Shown: positions 37,080-48,440, counted from the stretch's first letter. The stretch is DNA of 64,000 nucleotides from Flammula alnicola (GCA_015499995.1 JADNRV010000177.1:41064-105063); one strand, 5' to 3'. Program-made: numbers and translations. The notes: generated by a model from the sequence alone, not told the origin.

Positions 37080-38419
37080 ATGTCCATCAGAACCGATCCT
37101 TCAATCACCTACATAGGAGCATGGGACCTGGATCAAGGCGTTTCGGGCGTCGCCTCTGCAGCTGAGGAGACAGTTGCGGGGCCTGCATATAATGCCACTT
37201 CACATTGGACACAGTCGGATGGTAGTTTGTCTTTTACTTTCAATGGTTCGTCTCCTTCATGCTTCTTCCTGTATTTTAATGCGGGATTACCTTCGGCGGC
37301 AACTGCTGGTTTAACTGGAACACTAACTAAGCTCTGCTTATAGGCACAGACATTATGGTGAGCAGGGCAATCAACTTCGTGCCGACTGGAACACTTGGAC
37401 AATGTTTTATCGACGGCGTCGCGACCGACAACATAAGCGACCTAATGATACGCGTTGGAATAGTAGGCACAAACGGGAACCCGCTGTGCATTGATAGCGG
37501 CTTGTCCTCAGGACCGCACCTGTTGACGATAAATCTCACGGGAATAGGCACGTACACCCCAGCGCCAGGAGCGTCTGGGGCGCCGAACCGATTTTGGGTA
37601 GACGAGGTTAATTATGCTCCTACTTCGAGTGTGGCGATGGATGAAGTGCGTTTGAATGCAGCGATCGATCATGAGAAGGTACTCAACGTGGAGAAGACAA
37701 CTAGGATCGGCGAGCTCGAGGATGAAGTCAAAGCCTGCCGCATCGACATCGGGCGCCTGGAAGGCGAAATTAGGAAGCATCTGACGGAAATTAGCAGTCT
37801 CGGGGGTGAAGTCAAAGCCTGCCGCACCAACATCGAGCGCCTTGAAGGCGAAATTGGCAAATACCTCAAAGAAATCAGCAGTCTCCAGGATCAAGTCAAG
37901 AAATTGCAGGAGGATGTGACCGCAAAAGCCAATATAATCACGACGCTTCAGAACGAGCTACAGCAGAACAAGTGGGTTCTGGATGGGGTTAGACAAGACC
38001 TGTCGAGTGCGAAGGAAAGCTTGGCTTATCAGCAGCGAGTGAACCAGAGCTTGGAGTCGAGCCTCAACTCGGAGCGATACACGAGCTCGTCACTTCGGAA
38101 CGATGTCCAAACCTGGAGAGCCAACTATGAATCAGCATATTCGCAAGTTCAAAATATGAACCAAAGTTTAAGCAAAAGTGTCCAACATTACCAGAACCTC
38201 AGCACAAAGGCATCGCACATTAACTGCGTCCAAGCGAGCGACGTACGGAAGTTGGTGGGGTCCAATAACAAGAAACTATCATTGCTCCTCGAGTGGAACC
38301 GTGGACGAAAAGCCCGAGGGGGGTGGGGAAGCTATCAATACAAGTACGCCTCAATCTATGGAGGGTCTTACGCCACCGCAGCCAGAATTGAAATCGATTG
38401 GGAGGAGGGGTATTATTAA
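37080..38419 (+). CDS. Chimeric gene: membrane-protein ectodomain (copy B) fused to a coiled coil
   Basis: Two exons (37080-37245, 37344-38419) give 413 residues in one open frame. Residues 1 to about 185 match copy A/C ectodomain: DPSITYIGAWDLDQGVSGV, WTQSDGSLSFTFNGT, LGQCFIDGVATDNISDLMI, SSGPHLLTINLTGIGTY, NPTSSVAMDEV-type. At RLNAAIDHEKV the sequence switches to something unrelated. It becomes a long heptad-rich coiled coil with an internal repeat (GELEDEVKACRIDIGRLEGEI, SSLGGEVKACRTNIERLEGEI), then QNMNQSLSKSVQHYQNLS and a Gly/Tyr-rich C-terminus ending WEEGYY. The second ectodomain module, stalk, membrane helix and tail of copy A are gone. The first dozen codons of copy A (MASSATRSVILDD) are replaced by MSIRT because about 280 bp upstream are deleted. 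Whether it is expressed is unknown. Confidence 0.7.
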
Positions 38420-38461
38420 GGGTCGGTGAGTTTCGAGTAATTTTGTGGTTGAGTTCGAAGG

Positions 38462-40834
38462 TTAGGCGTATGAAGTACGTACATAATCGTCATTGTTGCT
38501 GAAAATTTGGAGTCCTTTTGCTTGACACCCAATTGTTCGGACATTATGGTTGAAATTAGTGCGGCCAGACGCTGCTTGCCCGTCTGCGCTCAGATTGCCA
38601 AAGCGTGCTCTAAAATCAAAGCCAGAATCACGCACTGCCGTTGCCAGGTTAAATACCCGACATTTATCAGCACGGTCCAGATAACAACAGATCTGGGGTT
38701 CGTAAGTCTGGTTATTGCCAGATCGAGCAGGGTCTTTGATTTCAGTGATATTAGCGTGTTCGGTCCTGTCTGCAGACCACTGGATGGGTACGCCACTGGT
38801 GCGTATACTGGGTACGACGCTCTGCAGAAACTCGAGTTTGGGGATGTGCCAGTTGTCAATGGGAATATCTTTCTCACCACAACGGGCCTTTGCAGCAAGG
38901 ATAGCATCTTTGTGAGCATGGAACTCTTGTAGGGCAGATTCAATCTCTGCGCACAAAGCATTGTCGATTTCCGGTGCCTGCGCAGGATATCGAAAATCCA
39001 TAAGCGCACGAACGGCGATCAGGAATTCCTTTGGGACGGCATCAGCAATGACCTGAATGATGTACCACTGGATGTCACGATGTTCTCATCCTGTAACCTG
39101 CTTCAATGCAGAAATCCCTTCCTTGAAATGTCGGAACCCGGTGTGAGGATGGAGAACGGAGAAGCGGAAGCCAATTTCAGCTTTGCCAATGGCTTTGATG
39201 CACCACTTCGCATCGTGGTCCCAAAATTGTTTGTGCCAATGGTGTAAAGGTTCAGGTGTAAGAAAATCGGATGGATCCGATAAGGGCCAATCTCGCCAAA
39301 ATGGCCGATGCACTCCATTCAGGCGAAATGACTCCTTTGCGGTGTTGAAATAGGCCTGAAGGTTCCATGGGTCCAGTTTTTCCTCAAGAGATTGCAGCTG
39401 AGCAATAGTCGTTGAAGCCCTCCGTGGCTCATGACGAAAACTATCGCCGAATTGTTTATAGGAGGCCATAGTCACTGACGAGGTTTTCCCTGCAACGGCA
39501 GCAATTAAGGTGGACTCTGGAGTGTCCACAATGTAGCCCGCGAGGGGCGTGTAGCATAGGCGCTGATCACCCAAAGGATCGGACATCATGATACCGATTT
39601 GAGCCGCAATTTTGAGAGGCTTGGTGACGAAGTCCAAACATCCGTGGAATACCCTGTCAGCCAGAACACCGCGCAACCGCTTCGTATGATGGATGAATTT
39701 TGGAATAGGAAGCAAGGCAAGCAGAAGGAAGGCATGGTTGGATGCTTTCATACGGAAATCCATGTCGAGATTTGCAAGACTGATGAGTAAAGGTTGAGCT
39801 TCCCGATCTCCTGTCATGGCGGAGATCATCGTCTTGTCGGATGAGAGAATAGTCCCCAGAACGGTCGCACCAGCTGGAATTTGTTTCTAAAGGCAAAATC
39901 GGCAGCATTATCAATGTCGTCAAATGCAGAAATTGGTCAAGAACTTACTTGCATATTCCAGGCGGCCTCGCCAGATAACCACTCAGTGTATACTCGCATA
40001 ACCTTCTCTGCGGTCCGAAATTTTTGAAAAGGCTTGAAGTTGATGTGATCCTGAACCAGCGGACTGTGTAGTAACGACTGAATACACTCGAGCGGGTCTC
40101 GGTAGTAGAGCGAGATCTTTTTTTTTCGTAGGGTAGACCGTCTTCCAAGCCTTGGATTTCCATTGTGGGCCACCTGGCAAGATTTCGGCTCTGCTTCTCA
40201 AGTCCTTGGCAGTACGAAAGGAAAGACCCAATCCCTTAATCTAAGGAGTTTGAATGATTACTCTGGCCAACGAAAAACGAGGTAAGTCACTTACAAGTTC
40301 TAACCTTAAAAGCTGGTCAATTGCTGCCACGCTTAGACTCGAGCGGAGTAGATAAGACGCAAATTCCCATTTGTCTCTAGAGGCAAAAGGGTAATACAAA
40401 TTTTGTTTTCGTTGCGGCATGTATTGGTCGGAATCAAATTTGTCCATGAAGGTTTGGCCCATTCCAAAAGTCTGAGAAGCATCTGGGTATTCGGTAACAT
40501 GGTAGGGCTTGTAATTAGAATCTTTGTGCCATGGATCAGAAAGCGGCGTGCTGCTGCAGTCATCCATGGTCACGTCCACCTCGTCTTCAGGAACATAGTC
40601 ATAGGTCGAGTTTGGCGGGTTTGAGAAGACATCAGAAAGGTGGTCAGGATCAGTGGGATCGGTTGATACAGGTTGAAGATGTTGTTGTTGAGTAGGCTTC
40701 CGTTTGAGAAGGGAAATTGCCAGCAAGTGTTCATAGCGCGTCCGGCACCAGGAGCGGGGTTGGTTCATGTGCTTGAGCACAGTAGCTTGGTCTTTGAATT
40801 TCTTTTTGCACCGGGGACAATGAAATTTTGGCAT
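38462..40834 (-). pseudogene. Plavaka-type (CACTA-like) transposase, inactivated
   Basis: Start MPKFHCPRCKKKFKDQATVLKHM with a C2H2-like finger, as in Plavaka transposases of Agaricomycetes. Further family blocks are GQTFMDKFDSDQYMPQRKQN, YYPFASRDKWEFASYLLRS, ISLYYRDPLECIQSLL, TILSSDKTMISAMTGDREAQ, PLLISLANLDMDFRMKAS, TPLAGYIVDTPESTLIAAVA, MDFRYPAQAPEID and CYLDRADKCRVFNLATAVRD. Two lesions break it. A run of nine A (40127-40135 region) shifts the frame between VYPTKKK and ISLYYRDP; eight A would keep it. A UGA at 39088-39086 replaces what should be an arginine (VTG-stop-EHRDIQWYI). A few introns are present. Terminal repeats were not identified. Confidence 0.88.
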
Positions 40835-41349
40835 AATTTATCAGAGAGCAAAGAACGGGGTATAGTATTGGAACTTGAACCAATTGAATGGATGAACGTT
40901 CAAACGTTCAACGCTGTTCAACGTTGTGCGGGGTATATTATTCCCACGTTTCTGAGCTCAAGCTTCTTGCTCCTCCAGACCTTGCCTCCTTCGATCCCTA
41001 CAAATGACACCATCGACACTGGCGCCGCATTGCTGCTGCCTGCCTCCCAGCTGTGTATACGGCAAAGTAAGCAGGGGCAGGACTAAGCTCATCACCTTCA
41101 CGACAGTTCACAAGTTGCGTTCCTTCGGTCCACATCATCTACTTTATTTATTTATTTCATGCCTCGTCAGACACTGGCTTGTTCTCTCTTGCATGGTTCA
41201 TGATAACCTACAGGATACAGGTATAAGAAGTGTGAGTAACTTGTGCAGTTATAAAAATCTTGGATAGCTTATCTTTTTGTAGACACGAACCCTTCGAGTC
41301 TGGATATCACCCAAATCTGACAGCGACGCCCCAGCAGCATGTATTAAGG
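40835..41349. other. Upstream flank of the Plavaka copy, no gene seen
   Basis: Probably the 5' flank and terminal region of the transposon. Short plus-strand frames here have no family features. I could not define a terminal inverted repeat. Confidence 0.3.
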
Positions 41350-43020
41350 GCAGCCTCTTCTGGAAGAGCCCACTCTCGACCTCTTCAAATCAGGGTGGCT
41401 GGAAGCTTTAGGTGACCTTGCGAGATATCGGCTGGCTGTAGCTGTTATGGTAAATGGTGGAGTCGGCGGTCAAGGCAGCCTTACGACGAAGGCCGTCTCA
41501 GAAGCTGCCGAACTTTCATTGGCGGACGATGCCACAGATGCAGAAACCGGAATTGTGATGTCTGGATCGCCCAAATCTGTCAGCAACTACCCAGCAGCAC
41601 ACATTGACGACAGCCCGTCTCCAAGTATCGGATGGGTGGCGGCGCACCTCCTGGACGTCGAATCAGAGAAGGAGCAGTGGCATACCATCGCCCGCAATTG
41701 GTGTGGTGCAGGATTGGACGAATAGCCCAGCACGGGCAAACTGCATCAGCACCTGGGCTTATTGTCAAGGGAGTTTGACGGTGAAGAGTTGCGCTGCATG
41801 TATCATTTTGTCAAGAGGTAATTATTTGCCTCAGATTTTATATCATCCGCAGCTGAACTGATATGGGTTTTGTTTTCCAGTATGACGACATTGCACCGTT
41901 TTCCAACCTCCAGAGAATCCGTCTTGCCAATATGGTCGCATGGGGCGCACGCCCGACGATCAGCACCTGACGCGCGTGCTTCTGAGCTCTTCGACTTGTT
42001 ACATGGAATGCTCTTTACCTTACCATCATTCAACTGGACGACTTCCAACCCATTCTAGCCTGCTTCATTGAGCATCTGGAGATTGAAGATGCCAAAGAGC
42101 GAGAATGAATCATGATGGCCATCATCAACATTTCTTCAGTCATCGAGTGCGGTAAACCAAAGGTCTTCTGCGCAAAATTGGTTGTGTGGGGACGAAGGAA
42201 ATCAACGACCCACAGGATCGCCGCTGCGATGTGCGTCATGGCCAAGAAAGCTGCTGCTGCAGTACCAGGCTCATCGACGACCCTGGCTGGAGTTGACGCA
42301 GAGAAGATGGATGCCGACAAGGAACACAAGGCAGACGCTGCAATGAAGTCACCCACCGCGGAATCACAGGACAACGAGGACTCCAACCTCGCTGCTGAAC
42401 GAACCTCTACACCGAAATTCACCTTCGCCATGCTTTCGCACATCTTGCGTCGCCCATCACGGAAGTCTTCTCAATATGCCCACTCCAATTTGAATCCTTA
42501 GCTTACTGTCCTCCTCACATTCCTCTCTGTCGATCCTCAGCAGTGACCGACTCTTGACGTGCTGGAGTGCAGCATCCCAAGGAAGATCATGACCAAGCAA
42601 AGCAAAGCTCGATGAGCATGTCTGGAAAGCCCAACAGCCATCGCAATTTCGAACACTGGGTCATATCTTTCAGGCTTGTCGTCGATACCTCAAGAACCTT
42701 CTGCAATTTGCAAAGCGAGGTGATCAGTCAGCTCCTCGCCTCCGTGTCATCCTCGGGTCGCTAGGTCGTCGAGAAACCCTCAGATTCGCGAGCCGAATTA
42801 GCTATTGTCCCTGGATACACCATCCTCGTCGTTGACACCAACATGCTCTTTTCTCGCTCTCAATGGTCTCTTCACTCATTGAGATCATCCGCTGGACAGT
42901 CATCGTCCCTCTTCCCGTCATCATGGAGCTCGACGGCCTTTCCATCAACACCTCCCAACTCGGGCCGCAGTCCAGAATGCCATGCCTTATTCCCGCTACC
43001 TTTTAAGGTAGAGGGTCTTA
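41350..43020 (+). pseudogene. Decayed EST1/SMG-like protein (Est1 DNA/RNA-binding region and PIN domain)
   Basis: Pieces of one protein lie in order but with stops and frame changes. They are LGDLARYRLAVAVMVNGGVG, DDSPSPSIGWVAAHLLDVE, then after a TAG at 41723 (probably from CAG) TGKLHQHLGLLSREFDGEEL and RCMYHFVKR. A plausible 61-bp intron follows, then SMTTLHRFPTSRESVLPIWS and ASELFDLLHGMLFT. Farther on, ILVVDTNMLFS with, in a shifted frame, LSMVSSLIEIIRWTVIVPLP and VIMELDGLSINTSQLGPQ is the start of a PIN nuclease domain as in Smg5/Smg6/Est1 relatives. The C-terminal half of PIN is missing. The order Est1-like then PIN fits nonsense-mediated decay factors. The remains are too broken to act. 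Confidence 0.72.
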
Positions 43021-43149
43021 GGGACGTTCGATTTTGAAAGTTGGCAGGGATTTACAAGTTTTGTCCCCTACGTCACCCTGTTCTCACGCCGCTTTGTCTC
43101 ACTCGTCCATCTTCTTCACGGCCATCTGTCCAACGTCTTTCCCTCTCCT

Positions 43150-43630
43150 TCATTGTCAGTCCGAGCACTATTGAAGAGAATAGGATAGTATAGCATAATA
43201 GAAAATAAGAGAAACTGTCACTGACCTCATTTTTTCCTCTCGCCCAAGGACAGTCGCGTCGGCCTCCATATCCTCGTCGTTGCTCAGCACATCCCGCGAG
43301 ATATACATGCCTCGATCCTTGCCAAATAGTTTCCAGATCTCTGACGAGATGTCCATCTGATCCTGGTTGCGTGAGCATTTCCTGTGAAGGAGGGGATTCC
43401 GATAAACTCAGAGAGCGCGGTCGCTTGGACCGGTTCTGGGCGTTGGCTGTGGACGACTGCGTGTTGCTCAACGTCAAGAACGCTTGAAGAAGCGGGGCAA
43501 GCCCACTGAGGACGAGATCCAAATGGAAGTGCGGGCATAGAACTGGAGGACGAACAACCCGATTTGCTGGGATATGGCCCCAAGAAGGCGGCCAAGATGT
43601 CTCGAGGGGTATAAAACGACGTGGCAAGCA
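43150..43630 (-). pseudogene. Fragment of an SPT2-like chromatin protein
   Basis: The minus strand reads MDISSEIWKLFGKDRGMYIS and RDVLSNDEDMEADATVLGRE, ending at a possible splice donor. A basic ETKRREN-like stretch follows in another frame. Upstream, RSKRPRSLSLSESPPSQ and a short PLPFG-like piece fit the low-complexity middle of SPT2. SPT2 is a histone H3-H4 binding protein whose C-terminus has an acidic segment followed by a basic one. The frame changes between adjacent pieces and the N- and C-terminal parts are incomplete. Identification rests on the acidic DEDMEA-type segment and context within the protein, so it is moderate. Confidence 0.45.
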
Positions 43631-45067
43631 TTATGAGTCCTTAGCAGTGCCCCCATCCACTATCTCTTCGGCACCAGGTTGCCTCTAGAGTCTTTCTATT
43701 TCGCTGGTCGACATCCCCACAAACTTCCCGAAAGACATATCTCTGACTTCTTCGTCCGTTCCTACGATGATTTCCTCAGTCTCGACTCTCCTCCTTGCCA
43801 CCTTGGTCTTCAACGTTGGTCTTCAACGCCGCCTCGGTCTTCGGCGCTCCAATCAGGTATGTTCATTTTGCAGAAAGAAATATATTGTCTAACCTCATCA
43901 TGTGTCTAGCATTTTGCAGTTCCGTCGGGCAACTTGAAGATGGTTGTCACTGGTGCCAAGTCCGAAAACGATTCACGTCGAATCCTCCGCCGCTTTTCTG
44001 TAGATTGACCACTGTCCGTTGGTCGCTGTCCACGTGCAGAAGTGGCCTGTCTTGGGGCATGTGGCTGCTTGAGGTGCACGAGAGAGACCAGAAGAGGAGA
44101 GAGGACGCAACAGTGAGGATAATGCGCTGATGAGGATAAGAGAGCGACGCGGAAAGTGAGGCATGGGTGCCCATACCGTCCGCCTCTGCACGCTGCTCGC
44201 CCTTTCCCCCGTCTTGCAGCATCTGTCATCTGCTCCTCCTCCCATTCCTTCGTCCTTGGCCCTTTCCTTCACCTTGCAACCTCTACCCATGGCTCGTTCC
44301 TTTATTCTGCAACCGCCGCTGCCCGCCGCTCCTTTCTCTTTCCCGCCACTTCTTCCTTCATCCTACGACCACCGCCGTCCGCTTGCGTGATGCCGGTTCC
44401 ATCATTCGACCACTGCCTTACTATTCGTAATGAGAGGAGATGGGCTAAGTTTGTAGCGTGTCGTCACATCGTCATCTCTCTCTCTCGCCTCATTGCTCCC
44501 TCTCCATCGCCATTGCGAGAGCAGATATCACAACGAGCTTAACTAAATAAAAGAAATTGTAATGTTTAATTACTCTTCTAAATTTTCCATTGTTAAAAGA
44601 GAGTGCTACACATAAAATTACAACGAAAAAATATCATGAATCCCAGTTTTGACTCTTCACTTTAAAGTTTACACAGATAGATGAAAGGTAGCGGGCTTTG
44701 CCGCTTGTCGGCCCTATGGTTATATCTCTTCCCATGTTCATTCGCATGCCCTCGCTGAAGATCCAGACATCCAAGGGCAACAATAAAGAGCCGAATTCAC
44801 GTGAGTTCAACTTCAATATGTACAAACAGTCTGCTCGCGAGCGCGAGCAGACTGTTTGTATGTGTTTTAAACAATTGTGATGTTGCGTGAAATCAATATG
44901 TACATATAAACAATGAAATCGTGACCCGGTCTAGGTGGGAAGATGGGTTCCAAGTTTCCAAGACCGACTTTCTGTGAACTTCTATCTGATTCCACAGCAA
45001 GCAGCAATTTCTGTGAACATCTATCCACATCACTGTCCACCTCCCTAATCCTGCACCCTCATTCACC
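43631..45067. other. Gene-free, partly low-complexity stretch
   Basis: Region 44160-44540 is rich in C and T tracts, giving proline/serine/leucine-rich chance frames on three registers. 44540-44960 is A+T-rich and contains a perfect hairpin. No protein or RNA gene could be supported. The last few hundred bases must hold the promoter of the deaminase-family gene. Confidence 0.4.
44821..44860. repeat. Perfect 40-bp hairpin
   Basis: The 19-base arm TACAAACAGTCTGCTCGCG is followed by AG and then its exact reverse complement. The G+C-rich inner part stands out from the A+T-rich surroundings. Possible roles are a transposon end, an RNA hairpin or a recombination product. Confidence 0.85.
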
Positions 45068-47899
45068 ATGTATCCAATGCACCAGGGGGAGACAGCCTCC
45101 CCGCTGACCCAGATTCAGAGCCCGTCAGCCGGTGAGGGCTTCATTGAGTACTGGATGGAACGAACACCCAGAGGCCTAACATTTGGCAGCAGATTCCCAT
45201 CACCATGAAGCCAAAAATCCAGAAACAAACATCCAAGATCGCCGCAAGGATATACTCGCATTCCGAACAATCATGCATTTTAGCGCGGCTTTTATGCTCC
45301 TTGAGCCGCGCAATGACACAGGTCACATTCGGCTTAGTACAGCAGAGAAAATACAGCTCGAATTGTCCTCTGCATTTGCCTCCTTGGCTGTCCTTGATGA
45401 TGAGGTTCTCGCAGTGGTAGTCAGGCATGACGATGACATTGCTAATCCCTCAGATCCTGTGCGGGCCATCATCACTTCCAGACCTCTACAAGGCCCCACA
45501 GGCAATATGAATGGCGTCTTCACCCAGAACCTCCATTTTGATGATAAGAATGCATCTACCCAACCAATTCTCTCAACACCAGGTGTTCCCAGTCAGTTCA
45601 AGGAATTCAGGAAGCACTTCCCCCCCAATAACGCCGATATTCTTGATTTATATATTAGCAAACTCCCTTCACAAGGGTAAATACTGCTTGTTTCTGTTAT
45701 ACTATCACATTCTTACATTTTTACTCCTTCACAGATCTCAATCCATCTTGCTGGATGACCATATTTGGATGCTTCAGGAGATCCTTAACACACGGATGGG
45801 TGAAAGGGAAGAGAAGTCCCTCAAACAACTCTTGCTCTACGTGGTCATCGCATGCTTCCGCAAGTTGGCCCGGCGCATATGTCATGCACAATCAATGCCC
45901 TTCTTCCAGGCCTTGAGCAATGTCAATCTTAAAGAGATTGATTTTGACAAGGCCAAACCTGACACTACTCCAACGGATGAGGAGATTGCAATTGATAATG
46001 AATGTTTGGAGGAATTTCTGAAGAATGGCCCCCCTGAAGGCTACAAATACACACACTTGAAAAATGTCTATCGGTTCGCCAAAACCACACCCTCAAATCA
46101 TTCCATCTATGACAAAGACACATTCGAGGAATTCCATCAGTTGCTACTCTCCCTCCTGGCAAGCTACCGAAAGGAGCTTGAGCGAATGAAGACTGCGACA
46201 GGAAACGACAGGCCTTCCAAAGAAACATTTAAAAAGGCAGTCGCCAATGTCTTGTGGGCCGGATTTTGGCTTCATAGGCTAACCACAGGCGCTGCCCTTC
46301 GAATGCACTTGCAAACTATCGAGAAGTCGCTTTCTGGCTTAGCAACGTCAGGTCCTCCCAAGAGTCAGGAGAACGAAGCAGGTATACATCCCATTCAGGA
46401 CGAAGTCGACATCTCTCACAGTGATGACGACTTAATCGCATACCAGGCTGATGACCCTTTCGACGAGGACAATAACCCTTCTGATGAAGAGCTGCACAAT
46501 TCTCCCCACGATGAGTACCAGCATGATAACCTTCTCAGCAAGGAGAAACTGAATGAGGGTCATGATAACGCACCCAACAAGGATGGAGCTGATGAGTTCA
46601 AGCATGCTAGTGAAGAAGAGGATCCCAGTGACGACGGTCATGTCGTTGCTAGTGCAAAGCCCAAGAATCCGGCCGACGACACAACTGACGATGTTTATGA
46701 TGGGGAGCCTGATAATAAGGACGAGGATGAGTTTGAGGAGATCAAATCTGGAGCTGGACATGTTGCAGCTCTGAAATGGATCAAGTTGCTGGTGTCTCAG
46801 TTCAGTGCCGCCTACATGCTCGTTTATCGACTCAATTCCATTCGACCCCATTCCAATCCTTGCATCTCACTCCAAATACTGAAAAGTCCACAAGTTGGTA
46901 GCGACCTGATGCCCTGGAAGGAACTCCTGGCAGACAACAAATTCTTTCCCACGTGGTCACCATATCAAGCTGGTTCTCACCTTTGGAACAACGAAGAAAT
47001 TGCAAAATTTATTGAAACAGGCACAAATTCAAACTGTCGTCTCACACTTCGTCTCACTCAGGCTGCCCATGACGCATGGCAAGGGATATTGAACACTTAT
47101 CAGTTCAGCTCTGACCATCAGGCCCTTGTTGACCCTGTGGTTCATATCGTGTCCCGGATGCGGTATGAAACTGATGTTCCAGGCTGTGAAGCGACCGCAG
47201 CCGATATCCTTAATGTCCTAGAGGGTGCTGCTTCGGACATTCTGGCTGATTCTGTTCGAACCACCAAAGTCACCAATCAACTGCTTTACATCATCGATAT
47301 CTGTAAGATCTTCAGCAAGCTTTCCGCAACTAAATTCTCAGGCTCGCTTCATTGCGAGGCTGCTCTTGGAACCCTCATTAGCACTCCTATCGATGAGACT
47401 CACCCGCAGTACTCTTCAGTTCTGGCTGAATTGAAGGTGAGCTATGCAGTCTATGCTCTGCATTTTCCCCCCCTCATTTTCATTGATAGCAATACTGGGG
47501 AATTATTGGGACATCGAAGCGCTGCTGTCCTGTGTGTGCACAACTCCTGTTGACTATTTCACCAGTAGCATCAGGCCGCCAGTCATTCATCACCAGAGGC
47601 TCGCATAGAACCATCACATCATGTACTCTTCCTGATTGGACTCCGCCGCACATAGTCAAGCAGTTGAACAACCATTTTGGGGGACCGCTGAGAAAAGAAA
47701 TCTGCCAATTAATGGAACGCATGCACTGGGCACCCCTCAAGTCCAGCCCTTCGACAGGTTCTTCTGCACTTTCAGTCAGCAGCTTGGTACGTCGACTCCG
47801 GCCGGCTGCCAATAAAGTGGTCATAAAACCTGTATGTTGTTTGACCTCAATTTTGTTCTCTCATTCTGATTTACTGCTTTGATGCAGGATTGGACCTAG
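45068..47899 (+). CDS. Fungal OTT_1508-like nucleic-acid/nucleotide deaminase family protein
   Basis: Five exons (45068-45131, 45190-45676, 45735-47436, 47490-47831, 47888-47899) give an uninterrupted frame of 868 residues, unlike the decayed genes around it. The C-terminal region has the two zinc-site motifs of the deaminase superfamily. One is H-C-E at about 723-725 (SGSLHCEAALGTLIST); the other is the cysteine pair at about 764/767 (GTSKRCCPVCAQLLL). TRGSHRTITSCTLPDWTPP follows, as in OTT_1508-like fungal members. The N-terminal two thirds are helical and unknown (LDDHIWMLQEILNTRMGERE, YVVIACFRKLARRICHAQS). A strongly acidic low-complexity linker lies about 400-530 (Asp/Glu/Asn). No signal peptide or membrane helix is seen. 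Substrate is unknown; family members are proposed to act on nucleic acids or nucleotides. Confidence 0.75.
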
Positions 47900-48103
47900 T
47901 ACATTTACCCAGCGTGACTCTTGGAGCTGTATTTGTTATTTTGCCATCCCATGCAGCCTGGAATGGGCTGAGTGCTTACAACAGCAATGAGAGACTAAAA
48001 AATGGGGTGGCCTGTGATTTTGTGGTAACTGTTCGTTGTATGAAGAATCGAGCTCCTCCCCTGTTCAACTCATTCTCTGGCTGGTCACTAGTCTAATATA
48101 GTA

Positions 48104-48440
48104 CGAGTACGTGGTTCGCTCTCGTCTATCATCCCTTGCACACTCCAAGTACCGATTTCCCTTCCTCATCTTACGGGTAATATCCCTCCGTCTTCTGATT
48201 AAATAACTCATAACTACCCTTATGTTATTTCAATGACATCCATTCCATCGTCGTGACACAAGTTTTGAAATGCAGTGAAAACGTGGCACTGGCAGACAAG
48301 GATACCAAAAGCAAACTCTCGCACCACGATCACTGCCTCACAGTCCGTTCCTTTATGCGCATTTTCGAATGTGCAGTGCGGCCAAATCCTGATGCTGTCG
48401 GAGGATCCAGCGCCACGCGAAGCGGTTTCTTCTATTGCGA
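48104..48440 (-). pseudogene. Duplicated fragment of the NPL4 3' end
   Basis: Direct, diverged copy of 50813-51120, which contains the last exon and 3' flank of NPL4. The best block begins at CACAGTCCGTTCCTTTATGC (about 48339) and covers the codons for the NZF zinc finger, now with substitutions and small gaps. It lacks the rest of the gene and has no open frame of its own. It sits just upstream of membrane-protein copy C. Its presence suggests that the membrane-gene block was inserted at the NPL4 3' end with local duplication. Confidence 0.75.

Noticed and set aside
43767..44008. Possible two-exon small protein starting MISSVSTLLLATLVFNVGLQ
   Set aside because: The hydrophobic start is built of repeated GTCTTCAACG-like DNA, and the second exon has no counterpart I know. 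Too weak to call.
44156..44542. Overlapping 75-128 codon plus-strand frames
   Set aside because: Product of C/T-rich low-complexity DNA; no start context, splice or motif support.
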